Below are positions 48,965-59,145 of a stretch of DNA of 64,000 nt, in pieces (positions within the stretch are counted from its first letter, which is position 1; every line of letters starts with the position of its first letter). The position numbers were made by a program, and so were the translations under genes. The DNA lies in assembly GCA_016184455.1 (NCBI GenBank), contig JACPCS010000105.1:1-64000 (forward strand), in the 5' to 3' direction. The stretch comes from Acidobacteriota bacterium. Lineage in GTDB: Bacteria; Acidobacteriota; Vicinamibacteria; Vicinamibacterales; UBA2999. The notes under the pieces were generated by a model. The model did not search any database and was not told the DNA's origin. It saw only the letters and a list, made by a program, of their open reading frames with translations.

Positions 48965-51841
48965 CTACTGCGAGGCGAACGTCGTCTCCACCGCCGGGCA
49001 CGAGCAGAACAGGTTGCGATCGCCGTACGGGTTGTCGATCCGGCCGACGGACGGCCAGAACTTGTGTGCCCGCACGAACGGCAGCGGAAAGGCCGCTTCC
49101 TCCCGCGAATAGGGATGCGTCCACGTGTCGGCGGCCACCGCCTCGGCCGTGTGAGGCGCGTGCTTCAGCGGATTGTCGTCGCGACTCCAGCGGCCGCTGA
49201 CCACGTGATCGATCTCACGTCGAATCTGGATCATCGCGTCGCAGAAGCGATCGAGCTCGGATGTGTCCTCGCTCTCCGTCGGCTCCACCATGAGCGTGCC
49301 GGCCACCGGAAACGACACGGTGGGTGCGTGAAAGCCGTAGTCCATCAGCCGCTTCGCCACGTCCATCTCGTCGACCCCGGACGACTTGAACTGCCGCAGA
49401 TCGAAGATCAGCTCGTGCGCGACGCGGCCGTTCGCCCGCGCGTAGAGTACCGGGTAATACGACTCCAGCCGCGCCTTGATGTAGTTCGCGTTCAGGATCG
49501 CGTAGCGCGTCGCGTTGGTCAGCCCCTCGGCGCCGAGCATCCGGATATAGCCGTAGGAGATCAGCAGAATGCTGGCGCTTCCCCAGGGCGCCGCCGAGAC
49601 GGCATGAATGCCCTGCGTGCCGCCGGTCTCGAGGAGCGGGTGCCGCGGCAGAAACGGCGCGACGTGCCGCGCCACGCCAATCGGGCCCATGCCAGGTCCC
49701 CCGCCACCATGGGGGATCGCGAACGTCTTGTGCAGGTTGAGGTGGCAGACGTCCGCGCCGATGAGCGCCGGGCTCGTCAGCCCGACCTGCGCGTTCATGT
49801 TCGCGCCGTCCATGTACACCTGCCCGCCGTGCGCGTGGACGATCTCGCAGATGGTCCGGATTTCGTCCTCGAACACACCGTGCGTCGAGGGGTACGTCAC
49901 CATCAGGCAGGCCAGACGGTCGCGGTGCTCGGCTGCCTTTGCGCGCAGATCGTCGACGTCGATGTCCCCCCGCGGCGCCGATGCGACGACGACCACCCGC
50001 ATGCCGGCCATCGCGGCGCTCGCCGGGTTTGTGCCGTGCGCGGAGGCGGGAATGAGCACCACGTCACGGTGCGCGCCGCCGCGGGAGCGATGATACGCCC
50101 GGATGACCATCAGGCCGGTGAACTCCCCCTGCGCGCCCGAATTCGGCTGCAGCGACACCGCGGCGAAGCCGGTGATCTCGCAGAGCGCCGCCTCCAGGTC
50201 GCGGAAGACCTCGGCGTAGCCCTGCGCCTGATCGACCGGCGCACATGGATGCACGCGGCTGAAATGCTCCCACGTGACCGGCAACATCTCCGTGGCGGCG
50301 TTCAGCTTCATCGTGCAGGAGCCGAGCGGAATCATCGACGTGTCCAGGCCGATATCCTTGCGTTCGAGGCTCCGGATGTACCGCATCATCTCCGTTTCGG
50401 ACCGATGCGTGTTGAACACCGGATGGGTCATGAACGGCGTGGTCCGGCGCAGCGAAGGCGGCAGATCGTCAGTGCCGGAGACCGCGCGCGTCTCGAGCGC
50501 CGGCGGCGCCTTGCCGAGCGCGGCCGCGAACACACTCACGATGTCGTGAACATCCGATGTGTCGACGGTCTCGTTCAGCGCGATGCCCACCCGGCGGTCG
50601 TCCATGTACCGGAAATTGATGCCCGCCGCCAGCGCGCAATCGCGCACGACGGCCGAACTGGGCACTTCGACCTGCAGCGTGTCGAAGTACTGCGCGTTGA
50701 GCTGGCGCAGGTCGAGCGCACGGAGCGCGTCGTCGAGGACCCGGGCGAGCGTGTGCACCCGGCCGGCAATCGCGCGCAGGCCATCCGGCCCGTGGTAGAC
50801 CGCGTACATCGCGGCCGTGTTGGCAAGGAGCGCCTGCGCCGTGCAGATGTTCGAGGTCGCCTTCTCGCGGCGGATGTGCTGCTCGCGCGTGGCGAGCGCC
50901 ATACGGTACGCCTTGCGGCCGTGCGCATCGACGGAGACGCCGATCAGCCGTCCCGGCAGCTGCCGGACGTAGCCGGTCCGCGTGGCGAAAAAGGCCGCGT
51001 GCGGCCCGCCGTAGCCGAGCGGCACGCCGTAGCGCTGTGAGTTGCCGAAGGCGACGTCGGCGCCCATCTCGCCCGGAGGCGTGAGTAGCGCAAGCGTCAG
51101 CAGATCAGTGCCGACGGCCACCAGCGCCCCCCCGTCGTGCGCCTCGCGGATGATCGGCGCGAGATCCCGGACGAGCCCCGCTTCATCGGGGTACTGCAGC
51201 AGCACGCCGAAGGGTGCCGTTGCCGCAAACCTCATCGCCTCCACCGGCTCGACGCGCACGTCGACGCCGAGCGGCTCGGCGCGCGCCTGCACGACGTCGA
51301 TCGTCTGCGGCAGGCAGCGGTCGCTCACCAGAAACAGGTTCCGCCCGCGTGCCCCGACGCGGTGCAGCAGCGTCATCGCCTCCGCCGCCGCCGTGGCCTC
51401 GTCCAGCAGCGACGCATTCGCCACCTCCATCCCCGTCAGGTCCGCGACCATCGTCTGGAAATTGAGGAGCGACTCGAGCCGGCCCTGCGCGATCTCGGCC
51501 TGATAGGGCGTATACGGCGTGTACCACCCGGGGTTTTCCATCACCATCCGCAGGATCACGCTCGGTGTGATGGTGTCGTGGTAGCCGAGCCCGATGTAGG
51601 AACGGAACGTCTTGTTGCGCCGCGCGAGATGCGTCAGACGCCGCAGGTACTGGTGCTCGCCTTCCGGCGGCGGTAGCCGGAGCGGCTGCGTGAGCCGAAT
51701 CGAAGCCGGGATCGCCTGGTCGATGAGCGCGTCGAGCGAAGGCGCGCCGATCGCAGCCAGCATCGCGTCGCGCTCGGCTGGTGTCGGGCCGATGTGCCGC
51801 GGGGCGAACCAGTCGTGGGCGTCGAGGACGTGATCAGCCAA
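48965..51841 (-). CDS. gcvP: Glycine dehydrogenase (decarboxylating), GcvP
   Basis: A single-chain (alpha-beta fused) P-protein of the glycine cleavage system, about 959 aa. The PLP lysine lies in [20 protein letters not shown], and the N-terminal [17 protein letters not shown] is typical. I chose a TTG at 51841 ([12 protein letters not shown]) that overlaps the gcvH stop by eight bases. The track's upstream start at 51886 would read 15 extra codons that are merely gcvH out of frame. It releases CO2 from glycine and loads the aminomethyl group on GcvH. Confidence 0.94.
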   Translation of the reverse strand: MADHVLDAHDWFAPRHIGPTPAERDAMLAAIGAPSLDALIDQAIPASIRLTQPLRLPPPEGEHQYLRRLTHLARRNKTFRSYIGLGYHDTITPSVILRMVMENPGWYTPYTPYQAEIAQGRLESLLNFQTMVADLTGMEVANASLLDEATAAAEAMTLLHRVGARGRNLFLVSDRCLPQTIDVVQARAEPLGVDVRVEPVEAMRFAATAPFGVLLQYPDEAGLVRDLAPIIREAHDGGALVAVGTDLLTLALLTPPGEMGADVAFGNSQRYGVPLGYGGPHAAFFATRTGYVRQLPGRLIGVSVDAHGRKAYRMALATREQHIRREKATSNICTAQALLANTAAMYAVYHGPDGLRAIAGRVHTLARVLDDALRALDLRQLNAQYFDTLQVEVPSSAVVRDCALAAGINFRYMDDRRVGIALNETVDTSDVHDIVSVFAAALGKAPPALETRAVSGTDDLPPSLRRTTPFMTHPVFNTHRSETEMMRYIRSLERKDIGLDTSMIPLGSCTMKLNAATEMLPVTWEHFSRVHPCAPVDQAQGYAEVFRDLEAALCEITGFAAVSLQPNSGAQGEFTGLMVIRAYHRSRGGAHRDVVLIPASAHGTNPASAAMAGMRVVVVASAPRGDIDVDDLRAKAAEHRDRLACLMVTYPSTHGVFEDEIRTICEIVHAHGGQVYMDGANMNAQVGLTSPALIGADVCHLNLHKTFAIPHGGGGPGMGPIGVARHVAPFLPRHPLLETGGTQGIHAVSAAPWGSASILLISYGYIRMLGAEGLTNATRYAILNANYIKARLESYYPVLYARANGRVAHELIFDLRQFKSSGVDEMDVAKRLMDYGFHAPTVSFPVAGTLMVEPTESEDTSELDRFCDAMIQIRREIDHVVSGRWSRDDNPLKHAPHTAEAVAADTWTHPYSREEAAFPLPFVRAHKFWPSVGRIDNPYGDRNLFCSCPAVETTFASQ

Positions 51842-52208
51842 GGAGCTTCTGATACTGCGCGCTGTCGAGAAGTGCAGCCGCTTCACCGGGATTGGCGACC
51901 CGCACCTTGATCATCCAGCTGGCGTGCGGGTCGTTGTTGACCACTTCCGGATGCTGCTTCAGATGGTTGTTCACCTCCACCACCTGTCCCCCCATGGGGG
52001 CAACCAGCTCCGAGACCGCCTTTACCGACTCGATCGTCCCGAACGGCTGCCCTGCCGTGACGTGCGCACCGACCTCGGGGAGCTCCACGTAGACGACGTC
52101 GCCGAGCTGCTGCTGGGCATAGTCGGTGATCCCCACCTCGGCCGTGTCGCCCGAGACTCGGATCCATTCGTGATCCTTGGTGTACCTGCGGTCATCCGGA
52201 TATGCCAT
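51834..52208 (-). CDS. gcvH: Glycine cleavage system H protein GcvH
   Basis: A 124-aa lipoyl carrier ([20 protein letters not shown]; lipoylation Lys in [12 protein letters not shown]). It shuttles the aminomethyl intermediate between GcvP, GcvT and the lipoamide dehydrogenase. The start at 52208 matches the compact family N-terminus. It lies between gcvT and gcvP in one transcription unit. Confidence 0.95.
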   Translation of the reverse strand: MAYPDDRRYTKDHEWIRVSGDTAEVGITDYAQQQLGDVVYVELPEVGAHVTAGQPFGTIESVKAVSELVAPMGGQVVEVNNHLKQHPEVVNNDPHASWMIKVRVANPGEAAALLDSAQYQKLLG

Positions 52209-52260
52209 AAGGTTCTCCGGCGGGGCTGTCGCGTCTCTTCGCCGCGCGTCGTGCCCTGCC

Positions 52261-53430
52261 CTACGTACGACGTTTGTAGAACGGCATCGGCACCACCCGC
52301 GCGCGCGCGGCACGGCCACGGATGTCGATGGCGATCTCGGTGCCGCTCCGCGCCAGCGCGACGGGCACGTAGGCCATGCCGATCGCCTTCTTGAGATACG
52401 GGGTCTGCGTGCCGCTCGTCACGACGCCAACCGGCCTGCCGTCCTGCAGGACGCGGTAGCCGTGCCGGGCAATGCCCGGATCGATCATCTCCAAGCCGAC
52501 AAGACGGCGCGTGACACCCTGCTCCTTCTGCCGCAGAAGCGGATCGCGCCCGATGAACCGCTCGTTGGTCCACCCGACGATCCACCCGAGGCCGGCCTCG
52601 AGCACCGTCGTGGACTCGTCGATGTCGTTGCCGAACAGGCGCATGCCGGCTTCGAGCCGCAGCGTATCGCGCGCGCCGAGTCCGGCGGCCACGACGCCGG
52701 CCGACCGGCCGGACTCCAGAATCGCCTGCCAGACGCGGTCTGCCATGTTCGGCGGCACGAAGATCTCGAATCCGTCTTCGCCCGTATATCCGGTCCGTGC
52801 GATGGTGGCGCGCGCGCCCGCGACCTCGCCGTACGCGAAGCCGAATGCCGGGATCGCCGCAAGCTCCACGCCGGTGAGCGGCTGCAGCACGTCGAGCGCG
52901 GCCGGTCCCTGCAGCGCGAGCAGCGCGTACCGGCTGCTCGAGTCGACGGCGACCGCGTCTCCGGCGGCCTTCACCTGCTCGCTGATCCAGGCGTAGTCCT
53001 TCTCGGCGTTGCTCGCGTTGACCACGAGCAGGAAGTGCGTGGGCGCCAGGCGGTAGACGATCAGGTCGTCGAGAAACGTGCCGTCGGGGGTCAGCAGCCC
53101 CGTGTACTGCGCGTGGCCGACGCGCAGCTGTGCGGGATCGCTGCAGACGATCCGCTGCACCGCAGCGAGCGCGTCTCTGCCCGCGATCTCGACCTCCCCC
53201 ATGTGGCTCACGTCGAAGAGTCCCGCCCGTGTGCGAACCGCCATGTGCTCGCTCGTGATGCCCGCGTACTCGAGCGGCATCTCCCAGCCGGCAAACGGCA
53301 CCATCCGGGCCCCGGACGCGTGATGGCGGGCGTTGAGCGGAGTCTTTCGAAGGAGGTTCGGCTCGTTCGGGGCGTTCGATGCGTTCGGATCGTTCGGGTT
53401 CCGCTCGTGTGAGGCGTTCGCGACGGTCAC
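52261..53430 (-). CDS. gcvT: Glycine cleavage system aminomethyltransferase GcvT with repeat-derived N-terminus
   Basis: A 389-aa tetrahydrofolate-dependent T-protein (HHASGARMVPFAGWEMPLEY, DLIVYRLAPTHFLLVVNASN, GYTGEDGFEIFVP). The family normally begins close to the LRKTPLNARH segment. Here about 25 residues (VANASHERNPNDPNASNAPN) precede it, encoded by a CCGAACG-type repeat also found intergenically at 15862-15912. No alternative start codon lies between the repeat and the conserved domain, so the repeat appears to be translated. It is the first gene of gcvT-gcvH-gcvP. Confidence 0.93.
   Translation of the reverse strand: MTVANASHERNPNDPNASNAPNEPNLLRKTPLNARHHASGARMVPFAGWEMPLEYAGITSEHMAVRTRAGLFDVSHMGEVEIAGRDALAAVQRIVCSDPAQLRVGHAQYTGLLTPDGTFLDDLIVYRLAPTHFLLVVNASNAEKDYAWISEQVKAAGDAVAVDSSSRYALLALQGPAALDVLQPLTGVELAAIPAFGFAYGEVAGARATIARTGYTGEDGFEIFVPPNMADRVWQAILESGRSAGVVAAGLGARDTLRLEAGMRLFGNDIDESTTVLEAGLGWIVGWTNERFIGRDPLLRQKEQGVTRRLVGLEMIDPGIARHGYRVLQDGRPVGVVTSGTQTPYLKKAIGMAYVPVALARSGTEIAIDIRGRAARARVVPMPFYKRRT
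53360..53420. repeat. CCGAACG-type (Asn-Pro) repeat, coding copy in gcvT
   Basis: Units CCGAACGATCCGAACG, CATCGAACGCCCCGAACGAG encode NPNDPNASNAPNEPN at the GcvT N-terminus. Confidence 0.7.
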
Positions 53431-53464
53431 AAAGACGTAACGGTACTATCTGCGCGCAGGAGGG

Positions 53465-54844
53465 TCAAGAATCCCGCGGTTCGCCGTCAGCTGGACGCGG
53501 CGCACTCGGCAATGCGGTCTCGGTCTTCGCCCATCTCGGGAGCCGTCGATTGAGTGGCCGTGGACCATCCGTAAACCGCAGATACGCGTCGAGCGTGTGA
53601 TAGCTGATCTCGAGGTGCCTGGCGGCGATGCGCTTGTTGCGGCCGCACCGCTCGAAGACGAGGCGCGCATAGCGGCTCGCCCACGCGCGCATCGAGTCGC
53701 CCGCGGCAATCGACGGCGCCAGCACGTCGCGGTAATCGCCGCGTACCTGGGGCGGCAGATCGTCGAGCTCGATCCGGCAGCCGGCCGCCAGGGCGACGGC
53801 TCGTTCCACGAGTCGTTCCAATTCGCGCACGTTGCCCGGCCAGTCATAGAGCCGCAGCGCGTCCAAGGCTCCGTCCGAGAGTGTCAACCGGCGTGTCGCG
53901 CGATGGCGTTCCAGGAAGTGCTCCGCCAGCTCCGGAATGTCTTCGCGCCGGTCGCGCAGCGGCGGCACGTGAATGTCGACTCCGCTCACGCGGTAGAACA
54001 GGTCGGACCGGAAGAGGCCATTGGCCGCCAGTCCCGCGAGCGGACGATTGGTTGCGGCCACGATGCGCGTATTCACCCGCCGGGTGCCGGTCGTGCCCAC
54101 GCGCTCGACGGCGAGGTCCTGGATGGCGCGCAGCAGCTTCGCCTGCGCCGAGACGGCGAGATCGGACACTTCGTCGAGGAACAGGGTGCCGCCGTCCGCG
54201 TATTCGAACTTGCCTCGCCGCCCCCGGACGCCTGTGGCCGTGCGCTCCTCGATGCCGAACAGCTCCGCCTCGAGCAGCGTTTCGACGACCGCGGCGCAGT
54301 TGACCGCGACGAACGGCCCCTTGCGCCGCCGGCTCGACTCATGAATCTGGCGGGCAACGAGCTCCTTGCCGGTGCCGCTCTCACCCTCGATGAGCACCGT
54401 GAAGTCGGTCTGCGCCACGCGCGCCACCTGCTCGCGCAGTGCCACCATCGCGGAGCTCGAGCCAACCAGTGGGCTCGTCTCCGCCGGCAGCGGCAGCCGC
54501 GGAGGACCCCATCGGCGGGTCGCTTCGAGGACGAGCCCTCCGAGCTGCGCGGCGGCGGTGAGCAGCTCGAAGTCGCGCTCGTCCAGCGTGCGGCCACGAT
54601 CGAAGGAGGCTTCGAGCACGGCCTGCGTGCTGGGATCGGCCGTCGGGACGCTAACGACGATCGACTCCGGCGTTCGGGTCGGCGTGACGAGCCGTGCTTG
54701 GTATCGCGCCGGAATCTCCCGGAGCCGGACCGCGCGCATCGACAGCAGCTGCTGCACCTGCCGTTCGAAGATGCCGGGGAGCTCTTCGAGCGCCGGGTGC
54801 GTCAGCGCCGCGCTCACGGCCGCGACGATTTGCCGGAGATCCAT
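53465..54844 (-). CDS. Sigma-54-type enhancer-binding regulator with non-canonical GAFTGA region
   Basis: A 459-aa protein: an N-terminal GAF-like sensory region (about 1-120), then a central AAA+ domain with Walker A EGESGTGKELVARQIH and Walker B DGGTLFLDEVSDL, then a C-terminal Fis-type HTH (RNKRIAARHLEISYHTLDAY). The loop that should read ELFGHERGAFTGA reads ELFGIEERTATGV, so the sigma-54-contacting GAFTGA motif is altered. It may still act on sigma-54 in a family-specific way or have another target. The track ORF begins too early. The target is unknown; its neighbours are gcvT and a pilin-comEA pair. Confidence 0.85.
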   Translation of the reverse strand: MDLRQIVAAVSAALTHPALEELPGIFERQVQQLLSMRAVRLREIPARYQARLVTPTRTPESIVVSVPTADPSTQAVLEASFDRGRTLDERDFELLTAAAQLGGLVLEATRRWGPPRLPLPAETSPLVGSSSAMVALREQVARVAQTDFTVLIEGESGTGKELVARQIHESSRRRKGPFVAVNCAAVVETLLEAELFGIEERTATGVRGRRGKFEYADGGTLFLDEVSDLAVSAQAKLLRAIQDLAVERVGTTGTRRVNTRIVAATNRPLAGLAANGLFRSDLFYRVSGVDIHVPPLRDRREDIPELAEHFLERHRATRRLTLSDGALDALRLYDWPGNVRELERLVERAVALAAGCRIELDDLPPQVRGDYRDVLAPSIAAGDSMRAWASRYARLVFERCGRNKRIAARHLEISYHTLDAYLRFTDGPRPLNRRLPRWAKTETALPSAPRPADGEPRDS

Positions 54845-55031
54845 TGAGTTCGCATCGCTGGTCACACGCGCGCGCCGTAACAAGGCCGATGCCAGCGCGA
54901 CGAGGGGCGAGGAACCGTCCGATGTGACCCGTGCTGTCCTCTGGCGTCCGCTCGCGGCGAGCGCGGCTGGGTAGCGCCTCCCCGGCGCCGACGGTTCAGC
55001 TGTGGAGACGATCGGGCATGCGCTACCCGCA

Positions 55032-55615
55032 TCAGAACGTTTCCATCCACCGGCGCGCACGCGGTGCGTAATACAGCACGCGCGTACGGGCGGTTGCGCC
55101 GAGCACACGCACGGCGAGCTGCGTGCCGTCGCGGCCGCGGATGTAGACCGTGCCCGGCGTGGCAGTCCCGAGCGGCGTGAACGAAAGCAGATCGCTCGAT
55201 CCAAAACGAACTGGATCGGCGCCAAGCTCCGGTGCCAGCGCGATCTCGACACCCGGAAAGAGCTCGGGGAGCCGCGCCGGCGCGTCGAGGGGGCGATCCA
55301 CGTCCGCGGCAATGTCGCTCGTGCGGACCCCGTTCTGGTTGTGGTCGACGAATGTCTGAAACGTGACGCCCGTACGGTCGTCGACGAAACGCAGCGCCAC
55401 GTTCGCCGATCGCAGCACCGCGTAGGTTCGCGCTGCGGTCATCCGCGCCGCCAGGAAGCGCGCCGCGGCCCTGGCGCGTGAGCGGTCGAGGCCGCTCAGC
55501 ATCTGTGGAACAGCCACCGCGGCCATCACGGCCATGAGCCCGGCGACGAACAGCAGCTCGACGAGCGTGTAGCCGGAGGCGGAGGGCTGAAGCCCTCCGC
55601 CTCCTTCTCGTTCAT
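55032..55615 (-). pseudogene. GspH/FimT-type pseudopilin, start out of frame with the coding region
   Basis: The open frame gives GYTLVELLFVAGLMAVMAAVAV, a prepilin N-terminus, followed by a GspH/FimT-like body (AAARFLAARMTAARTYAVLR) to RRWMETF. An ATG directly abuts the comEA stop (TAGATG at 55618-55613) and is the obvious start. It reads MNEKEAEGFSPPPP and is out of frame with GYTLVELL. No start codon exists in the correct frame between the comEA stop and the pilin signal. The mismatch falls in a 13-bp-stem palindrome occupying the leader codons. A one-base indel, or a frameshift caused by the repeat, is likely. Confidence 0.7.
55577..55606. repeat. 13-bp-stem TGAA palindrome within the GspH leader
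   Basis: GGAGGCGGAGGGC, loop TGAA, GCCCTCCGCCTCC is a perfect 13-bp stem located between the ATG and the pilin cleavage site. Confidence 0.85.
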
Positions 55616-55948
55616 CTACTGCGTGGCGGCGCGGTCGGTCTTCGGTGGCGTGACCGTGACGAGCGCTTTCAGCTTCAGGAAGCTCGCTTCGCCGATGCCG
55701 CGGACGTTCATCAGTTCCTCGATCTTCTTGAAGCCGCCACTCTGCTGGCGATAGTCGACGATCCGCTGCGCCAGCGCCGGACCGACGCCGGGCAGCGCCT
55801 CGAGCTGCGCCGCGGTCGCGGTATTCAGGTTCACCGGCGCCGCCGCGTCGACCGCCGCCGCAGCCGCCGGCGCGCGGCCGCGCTGCTGCGCGGCGTCCAC
55901 GGTGAGGCCAAGGCTCAGTACGAGCAGCGCCGCCATCATCATTCGCAT
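55616..55948 (-). CDS. comEA: ComEA-like helix-hairpin-helix DNA-binding protein
   Basis: A 110-aa exported protein: a signal peptide (MRMMMAALLVLSLGLTVDAA), a short Ala-rich linker and a tandem helix-hairpin-helix domain (VNLNTATAAQLEALPGVGPA, FKKIEELMNVRGIGEASFLK). ComEA binds incoming DNA in the periplasm during natural transformation. A GGAGGAG ribosome-binding site eight bases upstream supports the start. The downstream pilin gene starts at its stop codon. With comM and the pilus operon it suggests competence. Confidence 0.88.
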   Translation of the reverse strand: MRMMMAALLVLSLGLTVDAAQQRGRAPAAAAAVDAAAPVNLNTATAAQLEALPGVGPALAQRIVDYRQQSGGFKKIEELMNVRGIGEASFLKLKALVTVTPPKTDRAATQ

Positions 55949-56220
55949 CGCATCTCCTCCTCTGCTGTGTGTCCGTCCATGCCATGGGCTTGCCCTGGCG
56001 CGCTCCCGTGGCGCGAGGTCGGGCGCCTTCGACGAGCGCATCCCGGAACGGTCAGGGTTCCGGCAAGGACGACGCCGCTGCGGCGGCACGGCGACTGTCC
56101 CGGCAAGCCACTGAGGACGAGCGACTTCAGAGAAAGAGAGAAGAGAGCGAAACTGGAAGGGACGTCGCGAGCGACAACTGCGGTTACGCGGGAGACGGGC
56201 ACCGGCGGGTGACGCGGGGC
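55949..56220. other. 272-base non-coding gap upstream of comEA
   Basis: No supported gene. It contains a purine-rich stretch (GAGAAAGAGAGAAGAGAGCG) near 56128-56150. A promoter for comEA is expected here but no clear -35/-10 pair was seen. Confidence 0.5.
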
Positions 56221-57165
56221 CTACGCGACCGTGACGTGCGAGCTGCGGTACCAGTCGACCGTCTTTTTCAGCCCGTCTTCGAACGCGACGATCGGGGCAT
56301 AGCCGAGCAGCCGCTGCGCCTTGGTGATGTCCGCCTGGGAATCGCGGACGTCGCCGAGGCGGGCGGGCGCGTACACCGGCTCCACGCGCGCGCCGATCAG
56401 GTCGCGGAGCGCGCGAAAGAGCCCGTTGATGCTGATGCGGCTGCCCGTCGCCACATTGATCACGTCGCCGGCCACCCCCGGCACTTCACACGCCCGCAGC
56501 ACGCCGTCGACCACGTTGGCGACATAGGTGAAATCGCGCGTCTGCTCGCCGTCGCCATAGATGGTCGGTGCGCGGCCCTCCGACAGCGCCGTGATGAAGA
56601 GCGAGATCACGCCGGAGTACGGCGACGACGGATCCTGCCGCGGCCCGAAGACGTTGAAGTACCGGATGGTCACCGTCTCGAGGCCGTACAGGCGCATGAA
56701 CAGCTGCCCATACTGCTCGCCCACGAGCTTCTGGAGCGCATAGGGCGACAGCGGCGACGGTGCCATCGACTCGGTCTTCGGCAGCGCCGGCGTGTCGCCG
56801 TACGCGGACGACGAGCCGGCATAGACAACGCGGCGCACGCCGGCCTCGCGCGCGGCCAGCAGCACGTGCAGCGTGGCATCGATGTTCGCCTGATGAGAGG
56901 TGAGCGGATCCTCGACCGAACGGGGTACCGACGGAATCGCCGCCTGATGAAGCACGACGTCGACGCCGGCGCACGCGCGGCGGGCGACGGCAAGGTCGGC
57001 CAGGTCGCCTTCGATGAAGTCGACGCCGCCCGCCTGCGCGAGGTTCTGCCGGCGGCCCGTGACGAGATTGTCGACGACGCGGACTCGGTGCCCGCGGCGA
57101 ACCAGCTCGTCCGTCAGATGGGAGCCGATGAACCCGGCCCCGCCCGTGACAAGGTAGAAGGCCAT
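56221..57165 (-). CDS. NAD-dependent nucleotide-sugar epimerase (SDR family)
   Basis: A 314-aa extended short-chain dehydrogenase. The Rossmann NAD motif is VTGGAGFIGSHL, the Ser of the catalytic triad lies in YAGSSSAYGD, and YALQK provides the YxxxK pair. RYFNVFGPRQDP and GDGEQTRDFTYVANVVDG are typical of UDP-GlcNAc/UDP-glucose 4-epimerases such as WbpP/GalE relatives. It probably makes a UDP-hexose for envelope polysaccharide. Exact substrate is not decided by sequence. It lies just downstream of rnpB and has no glycosyltransferase neighbours here. Confidence 0.88.
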   Translation of the reverse strand: MAFYLVTGGAGFIGSHLTDELVRRGHRVRVVDNLVTGRRQNLAQAGGVDFIEGDLADLAVARRACAGVDVVLHQAAIPSVPRSVEDPLTSHQANIDATLHVLLAAREAGVRRVVYAGSSSAYGDTPALPKTESMAPSPLSPYALQKLVGEQYGQLFMRLYGLETVTIRYFNVFGPRQDPSSPYSGVISLFITALSEGRAPTIYGDGEQTRDFTYVANVVDGVLRACEVPGVAGDVINVATGSRISINGLFRALRDLIGARVEPVYAPARLGDVRDSQADITKAQRLLGYAPIVAFEDGLKKTVDWYRSSHVTVA

Positions 57166-57190
57166 ACGGCCGGGTTCCTCAGCAAAGATC

Positions 57191-57210
57191 GGTCCGGCTC
57201 AGGCCAGACC
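57191..57210. repeat. Hairpin after rnpB, possibly a decayed palindromic repeat
   Basis: GGTCCGGC, TCAG and GCCAGACC form a hairpin with one mismatch. It may be a decayed GTCCGGC-TGAA-GCCGGAC copy and could mark the end of rnpB transcription. Confidence 0.4.
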
Positions 57211-57229
57211 CTTCGAAGGCAAAGAGAAC

Positions 57230-57707
57230 GTCGCAGACAGCCATAAGCCGAATTCTGTCCGCCTTCGCCCGCCTTGCGGCGGGCTACGGCGAGACGACCA
57301 TTCCTCTAGTCCCGCAATTGCTCGCGGGCTCCAGCGACCTACCCGGTGGCTTCGGACGGGCCGTCCTCGATCGCCACCCTATTTGGTCTTGCTCCGTGCG
57401 GGGTTTTGCCTGCCGTCCGTGTTACCACGAACGCGGTGCGCTCTTACCGCACCTTTTCACCATTGCCGCGTCCGCCTGCGCGCCCGAAGGCGCTTCGGCG
57501 AGACGGTAGGCTGTGTGTTTTCTGTGCCACTCATCCGTCAGGTTACCCTGCCCGGGCGTTACCCGGCGCACTGCCCTTCGGAGTTCGGACTTTCCTCCCC
57601 TCGACTCGCCTCTTCGGGGCTCGCTCGGGGCGGGCCCGTTGGCCGGCCTGTCGCGAGCGAGCCCCGAAGGGGCGAGTCGAGCGGCGGTCGTCTGTCTGAC
57701 TGCGACT
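57230..57707 (-). ncRNA. rnpB: RNase P RNA (bacterial type A)
   Basis: On the minus strand the P4 signature GAGGAAAGTCCGAACTCC is followed by GGGCAGTGCGCCGGGTAACG, GGCAGGGTAACCTGACGGAT and AGTGGCACAGAAAAC. The 3' part has GGTAGGTCGCTGGAGCCCGC, and the end is AGACAGAATTCGGCTTATGG. P1 can form between AGTCGCAGTCAGACAG and CTGTCTGCGAC. The ends are estimated from this pairing. At about 478 nt it is longer than usual. The excess is mostly an extended P3 arm with roughly 28 paired positions (CTCGACTCGCC... with ...GGCGAGTCGAG). Confidence 0.92.
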
Positions 57708-57726
57708 TCTCATTATCCCGTACGGG

Positions 57727-59141
<1,415 letters not shown>

Positions 59142-59145
<4 letters not shown>

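Noticed and set aside
48602-51040. 812-aa plus-strand ORF opposite nnr and gcvP
   Set aside because: Shadow of conserved minus-strand genes; no recognisable domain.
55969-57246. 425-aa plus-strand ORF opposite the epimerase
   Set aside because: Shadow of the conserved SDR epimerase on the minus strand.
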